A stretch of 64,000 nt of DNA from Kitagawia praeruptora. Its lineage: Eukaryota; Streptophyta; Magnoliopsida; Apiales; Apiaceae. A program made the translations under genes and the position numbers. Where the stretch lies: contig CM075352.1 of the NCBI GenBank assembly GCA_037693485.1, positions 25,018,001 to 25,082,000 of the forward strand, written 5' to 3'. Under the pieces are notes generated by a model. That model worked only from the letters and a program-made list of their open reading frames with translations. It was not told the DNA's origin and did no database searches. Below are positions 22,005 through 32,337 of the stretch, in pieces; the first letter of the stretch is position 1, and every line of letters starts with the position of its first letter.

Positions 22005-23842
22005 TTATGGAAGCCACTTGTCATTGTTAGACTTGTTCCAATTGCATGGTCCGAAAATTTCTTCCATCATGTTGCATGTGGGTAGCAGATCAACAGCCTC
22101 CATGGAATCAACTGGATATGTTACGTTCCAAACCTTGGAGTCACAGGAGTCCAATGAATAATGACAGCCAAACTTATCAGTAGACCCGTCACCATTCACA
22201 TGTGAAATTTTTTCACAAGCACCATTGACCCCAGTCTCCTGGAAAGCTCCCCTCTCATAGATTGGATGATGGGCCACATTCACACAGGGTTGTATCTCGA
22301 AGGATGTACATGAATTCTCTTCAGCATCTAGCAACTCCTTGAAGCCTCCAAGAGATTTAGCCAAATGATGAGGCATGTGGTTAAACCTGTGATCATCTGA
22401 ATATTCACTATTATCCCCCTTTCGTGAATAAGATTCTCTTTCCATATTTTCAGTAGCAACTTGCGAATCACCATCATCGTTGTCCTCAATTTCATGTTCA
22501 TTACCATTATCATTACCATCATCACTGCTGCTGTCATCATCATCATCTTCATCGTCATATTCATGTTGGGAATCATCTCCATGGTCAACCAGCACATCTT
22601 GATTAATAAAAGATATAGCAGCTGATCTTTCATCTTCTCCTATCATCCCAAAAGGTCCTCCAATTCCGTTCCACTCATCATCATCACTGTCAGTCTCCAA
22701 CCAGCTCGATCTGTTCTGAGCAGCACGCCTTCGAAGCATAAAGACATTGAAATAATAACTGACAAGTTCCTCCTTACTCCGAAAAGGAAACGTTGTTGAT
22801 AGATGCACCCAGAAATTTGTCTTATGCGACACGGGATTGCAGTAAACAACCTCATGGAACAATTCTTCTTCTTCTTCAGTCCACTTGTATGCTACCTCCT
22901 CTCCCATCTCAAGAAAACCCAAACCTACAAATTTCTCGAGACCAATCTTTCCTTTTAATTTTTCTCGTGCCTCCTTGACATGGTGCTGCACACATCTAAC
23001 AGATTCAGCATCCAAACAGTTGCAGTCAAGTCTGCTATCTATAGCTTTGCCAACGTCATCTGACAATTCCAACTCAGGCATAGGGATGACACACGACCCG
23101 ATAATCAATCCTCCAGAGTAATTAACATTACCATTGATAAAATCAATAGAATGTTTTTTACTAACCGCTGAGTCCCATTCTGGAATATCAGCTTGATGAT
23201 CTGGTCCAATAGGAACTTCTCTTTTGGGAGGAGAATTCAATAAAAATGAGTATGTATCCTCAAACTGAATAAGATTGCGCCTCGGGAAGGTGAATTCAAA
23301 TGATTCTGGGTAAACACATGAATATGACATTGTGCGGGATCCTATATCCTCCTCCCTACTACCGCTGGTTCCAGAAGAAACTGGTGTGCTACTAAATTTT
23401 GAGGCAGCATTACTACTGTCATCTTTGGACTGAGAATTACAAAAGTCGCCAACAGAATCACCTATTTCATAGAAAAAAAACATCATGGTCATAATTAAGT
23501 AAGAAAAAGTCAAAGATCAGACAAGGAGAAGTGCCCTAAATATATCATTTGTATTTTGTACCATGGGCCTGAAAAAGCTCCTTATAACAATATGAACCAA
23601 TGATTCTATATCTGACACAACAATCTAATATCGTTAAAACTTAAGTTACCTGGAATATCAGTTTTCTGAAAAGCTCCATACGAAGGATTAATTTCAGAAA
23701 GTGAAGTTGTTTTCTGAGAAGCTCCACAAGAATTATTAATTTCTGGAACTGAAGTTACCAGAGCATTAGAGTCGAGCTGTTTTGGGTGCTTGAAAGACAA
23801 TTCCTGTAAACCCTCTTCGTCAAAAGCACGTTTAAGTCCCAT
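22005..23842 (-). CDS. ELM2/SANT-domain chromatin protein
   Basis: Coding exons 23842-23650 and 23461-22005 join (CCAG|gtaac...atag|GTGATT) to give 549 residues. Residues about 147-247 start PIGPDHQADIPEW, the typical ELM2 opening, and about 255-309 (YKWTEEEEELFHEVVY...EELVSYYFNVFMLRRR) form a SANT/Myb-like domain. An acidic low-complexity stretch follows at about 357-397. The ELM2-SANT order is that of co-repressor subunits (MTA, CoREST and plant ELM2-SANT proteins), where ELM2-SANT recruits histone deacetylase. A nuclear role in such a complex is inferred. The N-terminal exon has two imperfect copies of an EIN.S.GA.QKT unit. The start ATG at 23842 lies six bases after a splice acceptor, so an untranslated leader exon exists upstream. 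The gene looks intact. Confidence 0.85.
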
Positions 23843-23848
23843 TTTGGT

Positions 23849-24960
23849 CTGCAAAATAATAACAGAGGAGTATTACATATACAGTGTTAAGCCGGAGCTC
23901 TCTCTGGCGAGTACGGGTGTTTCGTAGCTGTCTGCCGAAGGCTCTCATAGTAAATTACCAAACTTTTATAAATGCCAGAGCTCCTAGCAGTGAAATCTCT
24001 TCAATAAAATTTTATAGGCTTAAACTGCCAACTCTATTTTCAATCAGGAAAAAGCTTAGTTTGGCAAAACCACGAGCCTTGTGGACTGTGAATTACAGCT
24101 TAAAGAAAGTTATGCTGTTATATAGCAAGTGTGAACATAGTACTACATTAACAAATTTACATGCTCAGCAAGAACAGACTAAACAAAGCTACACACAAAC
24201 TTCCGAGATATGAAACAAATGTATGCAGCATTGCATCATTAAGTAGAGACCACTAGTTCGATTCACAACGAGGGGCAAACCGGCTAAGCACTATCCACAA
24301 CAGCCAAACAATGCAGTTAAAAACTCAGTAACAAGGTGAGACCGATTGTTTCAGAAGGCATTAAATAATTTACGGTGACAAATTTGGCTGACAATTTTAT
24401 ATTATATTATTGTAACACTATTTACATGAAAAAACTGCTGGAAATACCTTACCCCCGATTTTTCCGCTGATATATATTATTATATGATTTTAAAAAAAAA
24501 TAAAAAAATCCCCAAATCGTATGCAAAACCTAACCCTAGCTTTTCAAATTGGGCCAAAACCTAAGGGATTTCTAACAAAAATCATATTAAAACAAAATTA
24601 AGGAAGAGACTTACCGAACCCCTCAATCAATTAACGAATCAAAGAGCTTCACAGCACCTTCGCAAACCCTAAAATTAACCGAGGTTTAAATATAGAATTT
24701 CGAACAATAGAAGCCAATGGAATATAAATTAATCATACAATCATCACAAAAACAGAATCAATCGAGATAATTGAAGGTCTGAGAAGCGTGAATTGAAAAA
24801 GAACAAACCCTAACCCTAGAATTGAATTGAATTGACGGCGAGAAACAAAAGAGGGATCGATAGATTAATAATTGAACGATTAGAAAGAATATGTGTATGA
24901 ATTGAAAATTGAGATGATAAATTGGAATAGATCTGGGTTTGATTCAGAGAGCTTTGATTG
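23849..24960 (-). promoter_or_regulatory. Leader exon and 5'-UTR intron of the ELM2/SANT gene
   Basis: On minus, GGGGTTCG|GTAAGTCTC at 24615/24614 is a strong donor, and ATTTTGCAG at about 23857-23849 is the acceptor just before the ATG exon. This gives a 5'-UTR intron of about 766 bp. The leader exon would extend upstream from 24615 through the CT/AG-rich, 'aaaccctag'-containing DNA. Leader introns often raise expression in plants. The transcription start was not located. Confidence 0.6.
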
Positions 24961-25052
24961 ATGCGCGACGATGGAGGCCGATAAGAAACGGGTTGGTGTT
25001 TATGTAAGCAAGGGAGGGTCCGAATAGGAAACGGGTTCATCGATTTAGCCAC

Positions 25053-25659
25053 GTGCCAATAATTTTAGGGAAAAAAGGAAAAAATTACAAAAATAACCAT
25101 TTTTTTAGTAAAAATAACAAAAATAACCATTCTGAAAAAAGTGGTCAATTTGTATAGGATACTCAGTTGTGTATCCCAATTTGTATATGATACTCCACTG
25201 CTAGTTGGGTATCCCATATACTGGATACTCCAATGACAGTTGGGTATCTCATATAAAAGTGGATACTCCACTCAGATTTGGGTATTCCAGGGTTAAAATT
25301 GGTCAAAATTTTGAAAATGATTATTTTTGTGTATTTTGTATTAAAAAAAGGTTAAAATTGGCCTTCACCCGGAAAAAAGTTGGAATGCTCATTTAAAAAA
25401 ATAAAAAAAAAATAGAGAAATTATTATTTCAAAAAAATAAATAGAGAAATTGATATTGTGTTGTATTCCTATAGACATTGGCATTCTTAATCTTGAAAAC
25501 AAATTAATTCTTCTTGACCAAAAATGCAAACAAATTAATTCTTAATATATTTTCAAGTAACTGATTTCTAGAATTTTGAATTTTTTTATCTAAAGTAAGG
25601 TTGTTAATATTAGATTGTAACCCGTGCAAATGCTCTTTTTTTTAATTATATCATTATAT
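25053..25659. other. AT-rich region with short inverted GGATACTCC/GGGTATCC repeats
   Basis: Between about 25155 and 25295, GATACTC and its complement-like GGGTATCC/GTATC alternate at least eight times, separated by 8-20 bases, giving a chain of small potential hairpins. It is flanked by A/T runs. No gene seen. Confidence 0.55.
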
Positions 25660-27225
25660 CCTATATATAATGGCGGTAAGGGAGTTCAGGTGGTGTGGTA
25701 TGATCGTATGGTTGTCAGAAATAAAATAGTAAAATATAAATTATAATAATTGATATTATCTCACTAATAATAATTTTGGATAATTCATCACTTAATTTTC
25801 AAATAAGATACACACATATATATAATGGGATAATGGGAACGTACTAGAGATTACTAGTACCCTAAATCCTATAAAATCATTAAAAAAATAACATATCATT
25901 TTTTTCATACATGAAATGCAAATAGATGATACTTTTTTTTAAATAATATATCATTACAACAAAAGTATAACAAGCAGAGTAAACAAAGTGTAACAAAAAA
26001 TCCCTATTCCAAAAATAATTTTTTTACAAAATAGGAATTGACATTTAATTACAAAACAAAAAAATGTTTTTTAAATGTATGAGAAATAAATTGGTAAATT
26101 AAGACTTTAAAAATGTTAAAAAAACATTTAATAATTAGAAATTACATCAAAATTCATCAAAATTTACCAAAATATATTTCACAAAATAAATGCTAATTTT
26201 AAATAAATAATTAATTCAGTAAACTAAAATTCACAAAAAATTAATATATGCATACAACAAAAAATTAACTAAGAAAAAATGTAACACATAACAAGTTGTT
26301 TTTTGAAAAAAGATAATTAATATAACACATGATATCATAAACTTAATGAAAAAATTTAATAAATAGAAACAACAAAAATAATATTAAAACCTATTAAAAT
26401 ATGTATTATCATTAGAAAATTATATCCTATATATATAGTGGGAGTAAGGGAGTTCAGATGGTATGGTATCATCCATGGTTGTCAGGGATAAAATAGTAAA
26501 ATAAAAATTATAATAATTGATATTATCTCACTAATAATAATTTTCGGTAATCCATCACATAATTTTCAAATGAGATACACACCTATATATAATGGGATAA
26601 TGGGAGTAATGGACTACCTATAGAAAAACGTAATAGAGATTAGTAGTATCCAAAATCCTATAAAATCATTAAAAAAATAACACATCATTTTCTTCATACA
26701 TGAAATGTAAATAAATGATAATTTTTTTTAATAATGTATCATTACAACAAAAAGTATAACAAGCAGAGTAAACAAAGTGTAACAAAAAATTCCTATTCCA
26801 AAAATAATTTTTTTACAAAATAGGAATTGATATTTAATTACAAAACAAAAAAAATGTTTTTTAAATGTATGAGAAATAAATTGGTAAACAAAGACTTAAA
26901 AAATGTTAAAAAAAACATTTACTCCGTAATAATTAGAAATGACATCAAAATTCATCAAAATTTACCAAAATATATTTCACAAAATAAATGCTAATTTTAA
27001 ATAAATAATTAATTCAGTAAACTAAAATTCACAAAAAATTAATATAATGCATACAACGAAAAATTAACTAAGAAAAAACGTAACACATAACAAGTTGTTT
27101 TTTTGAAAAAAGCTAATTAATATAACACATAATAACATAAACTTAATGAAAAAATTTAATAAATAGAAACAACAAAAATAATATTAAAACCTATTAAAAT
27201 ATGTATTATCATTAGAAAATTTCAA
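25660..27225. repeat. Two tandem copies of a ~770-800-bp AT-rich unit
   Basis: The first unit starts CCTATATATAATGGCGGTAA and the second at about 26427 starts CCTATATATATAGTGGGAGT. Both continue through AGGGAGTTCAG, TAATTGATATTATCTCACTA, CATACATGAAATG and GTATAACAAGCAGAG to ATGTATTATCATTAGAAAAT. They are high-identity direct repeats. Related sequence occurs at 51530-52080. It encodes nothing recognisable; the element class is unknown. Confidence 0.8.
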
Positions 27226-27545
27226 AATAGTTCAAAAACACTCAGGAAAAAACCCTCCCACACATGAAAATACACCATAACAAAAACTCTAAATGATTAT
27301 GTTAATATACTTATTACAAAAATGAAAAAGAACATGTTTCAAATATGTCTTATACGAAAATAACAACTATCACATAAAGGTTTTTGAAGAAAAATATTAA
27401 CTAATAAATATCATAAAATATTTACTTATAAGTTATACAAATCATACACTAAAAATGAAATTTTATTGGAAAACCAATTTTTCGTTTGGTCATATTATTT
27501 TTTTTTTGCAAAAATTGTTGATGTAGTACTACATCCGTAAATAAA
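27226..27545. other. AT-rich stretch before the plus-strand Helitron
   Basis: Continuation of the non-coding AT-rich element up to the Helitron insertion site (A at 27545). No feature seen. Confidence 0.45.
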
Positions 27546-28488
27546 TCTATACTATTATATAAAAACCGAAACATTAAAAGTTTGTTTGGTTGGTCGGTAC
27601 GTTACCTGTTGATTTAACTTATTCATCCTTGCTTAATGCTATATATTATTTTTACTTAATTATCATTACTTAATTATTTATAGTTACTAATAACTAATAA
27701 ATTTACTTTTTTAGGGAAAACATGTTGCCTTTTCTATTTTTCAATAATTAATCAATTTCTTTTTCACGTAAAATACATTATCTTTTATATTTATTCTAAC
27801 TAAAATTAATATTCACTAATAAATTACTCCATCTTTTTAATCCAAAATACGTTACCTTTTCTATTTTCTCTAACTAAAACATCTCATTTTCCAATTACAT
27901 CACGGGAGGTTCTATTTAATCAAATAAAATAATAATATTAAAATACAAATAATTAGTTGATTTACATTTTTAGCTAAAACGTATCATCTTTTCTATATTT
28001 TCTAACTAATATCCCTTTTTTCTAAAATTATCACCTGCAACATTAGTTTCTCCATTTCTAAAAACATTAAGAACAGTTTTATTTAGTAAAATAACATAAT
28101 TAAATTATAATTATGATAAGCAAATCAATTACCTTTTTCACCTAAAACATGTTTTTTTTTTAATTTTCACATTAACTTTTCTATTTTCCCTAACTAAGAT
28201 CTCTTTTTTTACAAATTTATTATCGACGTTTCTATTTAATTAAAAAAATTAAAATATTATAACACTAATAATTAACCGATTACCTTTTTATGTTAAAACA
28301 TATCTTCTTTTCTATATTTTTTTTTAACTAAAATCCCTCTTTTTCTAGAAATATCACGGGCAACATCTAGAAGTGTCACATGGTTTTCGGTTTGGTTATC
28401 CTAATTATTAAAATAAATAATAACATAATATAATTAATGGTAATTATCCGATTACCTTTTTTCCATTTACTTTTAGTTAAATATATTA

Positions 28489-29787
28489 TGTTAGTTACAG
28501 AGGCATGCCTGTACACATCTAATAACAAGCCTAATTGTTTGGAATGCTTTGCATTACTTACATGACCTCTTAACTGAGGGAACCTCTAGTTGTAGAGTTT
28601 CTGTTTGTATTGTACTTGTAGTAGGCATCAAATCCTAGTTGTGTAATTGTACTTATAGAGTCTAGAATAATGCTTGAAAGAAGTTCCAAGGTTCATGCCT
28701 CAAGCAAGGAGTTAAAGACTGTCAAATAATCACAGTTGGGATTTGAAGAAATGGGGAATTTTCCTAAGTACCAATTCGAGAAGTATATTTGTCTATTCGA
28801 GAAGTCCAGCATTCGAGAAGTCAGGGATTCGATATCTCAAGACACTATTCGATATCTCTGAATTCACTGTTCGATATCTCATTCGATATCTCGGAGATTC
28901 GATATGTCTATGTACTCTATTCGAGAACTCAGGAAGTCAACGAATCAAAGTAGTATTCGAGTTCTCAAGGAGTCAACAAGTCAAAGTTCCATTCGATATC
29001 TCAAGGACTCTGAAAGCTATTCGATATCTCGAGGATTCGATAAGTCAAATGTTCTATTCGACAACTCAAGGAATCCTAATGGAAAAAAGCTATTCGAGAA
29101 GTGGTTCGATATGTCAATATAACAGTGTTCGAGAACTCAGAGTTATCGATCAAGTCAATTCCAGTTTTCGAATCACTTACTTAGTCACTTCTCGAATACA
29201 TTCTTGGAGACAAAATACTGAAGAAATTGTACAAGTCAGAAACCTGCAACAAGCCAATGCACTTTATGGACCACAATCTGTAACGTGCTCTGGAAAGCCT
29301 ACAAGGAAGCTTGGAGAGATATAGAAGAGACAAGGAGCTAAAGAAGTGGATCTGAACAGGCTTTGCAAAGTCAAATCTGTAACCGTTTGGACACTTACTC
29401 AAAAAGGATAGACAGACTAGAAAGTAATTTGTTTAGCTACCTTATTTGTAGTAAGTAGGTTGTATCCATGCATTATAAGAATACAGCCTCACTTCTTTAG
29501 TTAGAAAGTGAATGAACCAAGTGAGTCAAGTTTTTTTCATACACTGTAAGCTATATCTCTCTGAGAAAAACGAAGCTGAGAATACTATCATTTGTATTCA
29601 CAGATTGTAGCAACCTTTATCTAATAATACATTAGATTAAAGTGATATTGTGTTCTGTATTGTTCTTTATCCGCATCTACATCTCTGTACACACAACACT
29701 TGTTTGCTACACAGACTCAAGGCAAGAAAGGTTCAAGAATCCATTCACCCCCCCTCTGTATTCTTTCTTTGTGTTCAATACTCAACA
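28489..29787 (+). repeat. Copia-1 5' LTR
   Basis: TGTTAGTTACAG...ATACTCAACA, 1,299 bp. The middle (about 28780-29200) is an array of TTCGA-containing motifs. A TATA-like ATTATAAGAATAC lies near 29470. Spurious frames of 193 and 72 codons come from the repeat array and are not genes. Confidence 0.95.
28780..29210 (+). repeat. Array of TTCGAGAAGTC/TTCGATATCTC motifs in the LTR
   Basis: About 17 irregularly spaced copies of ATTCGA followed by GAAGTC, GAACTC, TATCTC or AAGTC occur within 430 bp, mostly in one orientation, with the last ones inverted. The same array is in the 3' LTR at about 49555-49980. The TTCGAGAA variant has the TTCnnGAA geometry of a heat-shock element half-pair. Regulatory use is inference. 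Confidence 0.85.
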
Positions 29788-29789
29788 AA

Positions 29790-29801
29790 TGGTATCAGAG
29801 C
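29790..29801 (+). other. Copia-1 primer-binding site
   Basis: TGGTATCAGAGC, two bases after the LTR end, is the standard Copia primer-binding site complementary to the 3' end of initiator methionine tRNA. Confidence 0.93.
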
Positions 29802-29832
29802 GGGCTGTTTATTCTAAAATAGAAAAACGATC

Positions 29833-32337
29833 CTGAGTTCGAATACACCAAAGACTACAGGAACGGTGAAGGTCCCTAAGTTTGACAAAGAAAACTTCAA
29901 CCTCTGGAAGATAAAGATGATGTTGTTCATTAAAGCCTCTCATCCCTTGTATCCTGAGATTCTCAAGAATGGTCCTTTTGTTCCACAACAAGAGATACCA
30001 GAAAAGACTGTTGGAACCACAACTATCCCAAGATCTTATGAGGCCAAGGATCCATCAAAATGGACAGAATCAGAAAGGGAGAAGGTTGCTCTTGACAGCC
30101 ACCTCATGCTGCTTATCATTGATTCCATGGACATGTCAATGTTTGCGAACATTGCATCATGTACGTCTGCCAAAGAGATGTGGGATCACATTGAGGTGTT
30201 GTGTGAAGGAACTGATGAGGTTAAGGAAAACAAGAAACATATACTGGTCACACAGTATGAAGCTTTCATGGCACAGCCCAAGGAAAGCATTACTGAAATG
30301 TTTGAAAGGTTTCACAAGCTATTTACTGAGTTGCAGATGAATGGCAAGGTTTACAGCACCAAGGAGTTAAATATGAAATTTCTGTTATCTTCACCAAATC
30401 ATCTAGAGCAAAGAGTCATTTCTCTAAGGGAGAGAGATTTGAACAAAGTCACCTATGATGTGCTCTATGGAGTCCTAAAGACTCATGAACTTGAGTTGCT
30501 TCAGAAAAGGGCTATCCAAGCCAACCAAGGTAGAATGATAAACACATCATGTGCCTTGATTGTCAACAAATCTATTCTGGACCTAGAAGCATCTACAAGC
30601 CAGCTAAGGATAGAGGAGGTAGCAGATGATGAAGAAACTGAAGCTGGGGTGAGTGAACCTGTTGAGGAAAAGGAGGAAGAAGAAGAGTTTTACACTCTGG
30701 AAGAACTTGATGGGATGGAAAATACTTCATATGCTTTCATGGCCAGAAAATTTCCAAACATCAGATTTAAAAGAAATCAACCCTTCAAACCCAAAACTCA
30801 AAACCATTCAGTCAACAAGAACAAGGCACCTGTGAAACCAAACGGAAATAAATTCAAAACCAGTTATGTGGATAGGTCATCTGTAAGGTGCTATAGATGC
30901 AATGACCTAGGGCATTTTGCCAGTGAATGCAAGAAGCCTAAAAAGAAGGATAGAGATTATCTTGAGCTCAAAGCTAAGTATGAGGCCCTTCTGAAAAAGC
31001 AGACACAAGGTAAGGCCTACATAGCTGAAGGGAAGTGTTGGGATGATTCTGAGAGTGATGGAGAGGAACAAGAATTCTGCAATTATGCCTTGATGGCCAA
31101 CTCCAAGGATGACCCATCTCCATCTGATTCTCAGGTACCATCTCTCACTACTATAGACATGTCTGTTTTTGAGTATAAATGCATGATCGAACAACTATCT
31201 GTTGAAATGTTTAATATTCATACTAGTATGACTGCTGCTAATGAGGAGATTGCTAAACTGTCTACTAGAAATGAAATATTAACCAAAAAGAATGAGGAAC
31301 TTGAGCTAACTGCTATGCAAGTAGAAAACCTTAAGAAAGAAGTTGAATATTTGCAGAACAAGGTTTTATGTGCTAGTCAAGTAGAGAAGGCTCTTAGGGA
31401 TGAATTAGCTGAAAATGAATTCAAACTGAAAACTTTCAAGAAATCATCTGGTCTAGTGCAATCCTACTGTGAGAAAATTAAAGCTAAACCCAAAGCAGCT
31501 ATTGGACTTGACTATGACTCTCTCAAACATAGGAAATGTTATGCTGTCATTGAAGAGGACACAGCTGTTCATGAGAAAGTGCCTCACATATTGAAAAAGA
31601 CTGAAAATCCAATTTTTAAGGAATCAACATTTGAAATTGATGAGGATGCCTTACTCATCAAACAAATGTTGAATGATGAGGATGAGGCACAATCTAGTGA
31701 ACAACAAGCATCCTCTAAGAGTGAGAGTGTCAAGTCAAAGACCAAGGAACCAGTAGTTGATAGGCCAAGACCTAAGAAGTTTGTTAAGTTCGTCTCAGCT
31801 GGGAAGAGTGAATCAGAAAAGAAAGTGACTAAGAAGAAACAGAACAGAAATGGCAAGTTAGGGATTAACAAGGATAACAACTATGCTTATATGCCTAATG
31901 CCCCTAGGAAAACTTGTCAGAACTATTTCAGTACCAATCATTTAACTCATGCATGCAAGAAACCTGTTGGTAGTGTGTCTAAACCTTTCTATGATTGTTC
32001 TGTGTCTCTAAGACATAGAGATGCACCTTTTTGTGATAAATTTGACTGTATGCCATGCAATATGAATGTTATGACTAGTTGTTTTAATTTAAGAAGGCAA
32101 TTCATTGATGGTTGTATCAGTCACAATTCTCACACACACTACACAAGGTCAAAGTCTTCAAGTCCTCCTAAAGCTAGGAAGGTACCTCTGTCACCTAAGT
32201 CTGAAACTTCAGGTTCTAAGACTTCCAACAGTGACAAGAAGACTAACACTAAGAAAGTTGACAAGCATGTTGTTTATGATAAAACTGTCTCTAAGTCACA
32301 TGGACCCAAACTTGTTTGGGTACCAAAGGAAAAGTAA
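29833..32337 (+). CDS. Copia-1 gag polyprotein
   Basis: An open frame of over 820 residues. The N-terminal gag domain (VPKFDKENFNLWKIKMMLF..., KEMWDHIEVLCEGTDEV) is followed by an acidic linker, a CCHC zinc knuckle CYRCNDLGHFASEC, and a long coiled coil (about 31150-31440). A second knuckle-like site reads C-x2-Y-x4-H-x4-C, its second Cys replaced by Tyr. The frame ends WVPKEK then TAA. No ATG lies where the homologous Copia-2 gag starts; the equivalent codon at 29833 is CTG, so the start is either non-AUG or lost by mutation. Gag forms the virus-like particle and binds element RNA. Pol begins in another frame, overlapping the end. Confidence 0.85.
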   Translation: MSSNTPKTTGTVKVPKFDKENFNLWKIKMMLFIKASHPLYPEILKNGPFVPQQEIPEKTVGTTTIPRSYEAKDPSKWTESEREKVALDSHLMLLIIDSMDMSMFANIASCTSAKEMWDHIEVLCEGTDEVKENKKHILVTQYEAFMAQPKESITEMFERFHKLFTELQMNGKVYSTKELNMKFLLSSPNHLEQRVISLRERDLNKVTYDVLYGVLKTHELELLQKRAIQANQGRMINTSCALIVNKSILDLEASTSQLRIEEVADDEETEAGVSEPVEEKEEEEEFYTLEELDGMENTSYAFMARKFPNIRFKRNQPFKPKTQNHSVNKNKAPVKPNGNKFKTSYVDRSSVRCYRCNDLGHFASECKKPKKKDRDYLELKAKYEALLKKQTQGKAYIAEGKCWDDSESDGEEQEFCNYALMANSKDDPSPSDSQVPSLTTIDMSVFEYKCMIEQLSVEMFNIHTSMTAANEEIAKLSTRNEILTKKNEELELTAMQVENLKKEVEYLQNKVLCASQVEKALRDELAENEFKLKTFKKSSGLVQSYCEKIKAKPKAAIGLDYDSLKHRKCYAVIEEDTAVHEKVPHILKKTENPIFKESTFEIDEDALLIKQMLNDEDEAQSSEQQASSKSESVKSKTKEPVVDRPRPKKFVKFVSAGKSESEKKVTKKKQNRNGKLGINKDNNYAYMPNAPRKTCQNYFSTNHLTHACKKPVGSVSKPFYDCSVSLRHRDAPFCDKFDCMPCNMNVMTSCFNLRRQFIDGCISHNSHTHYTRSKSSSPPKARKVPLSPKSETSGSKTSNSDKKTNTKKVDKHVVYDKTVSKSHGPKLVWVPKEK

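Noticed and set aside
22328..22633. Met-rich 101-codon frame on the minus strand
   Set aside because: Out-of-frame shadow of the acidic stretch in the ELM2/SANT gene.
28743..29324. 193-codon frame in the Copia-1 LTR
   Set aside because: Generated by the TTCGA motif array; no homologous protein look, and it lies in U3-like LTR sequence.
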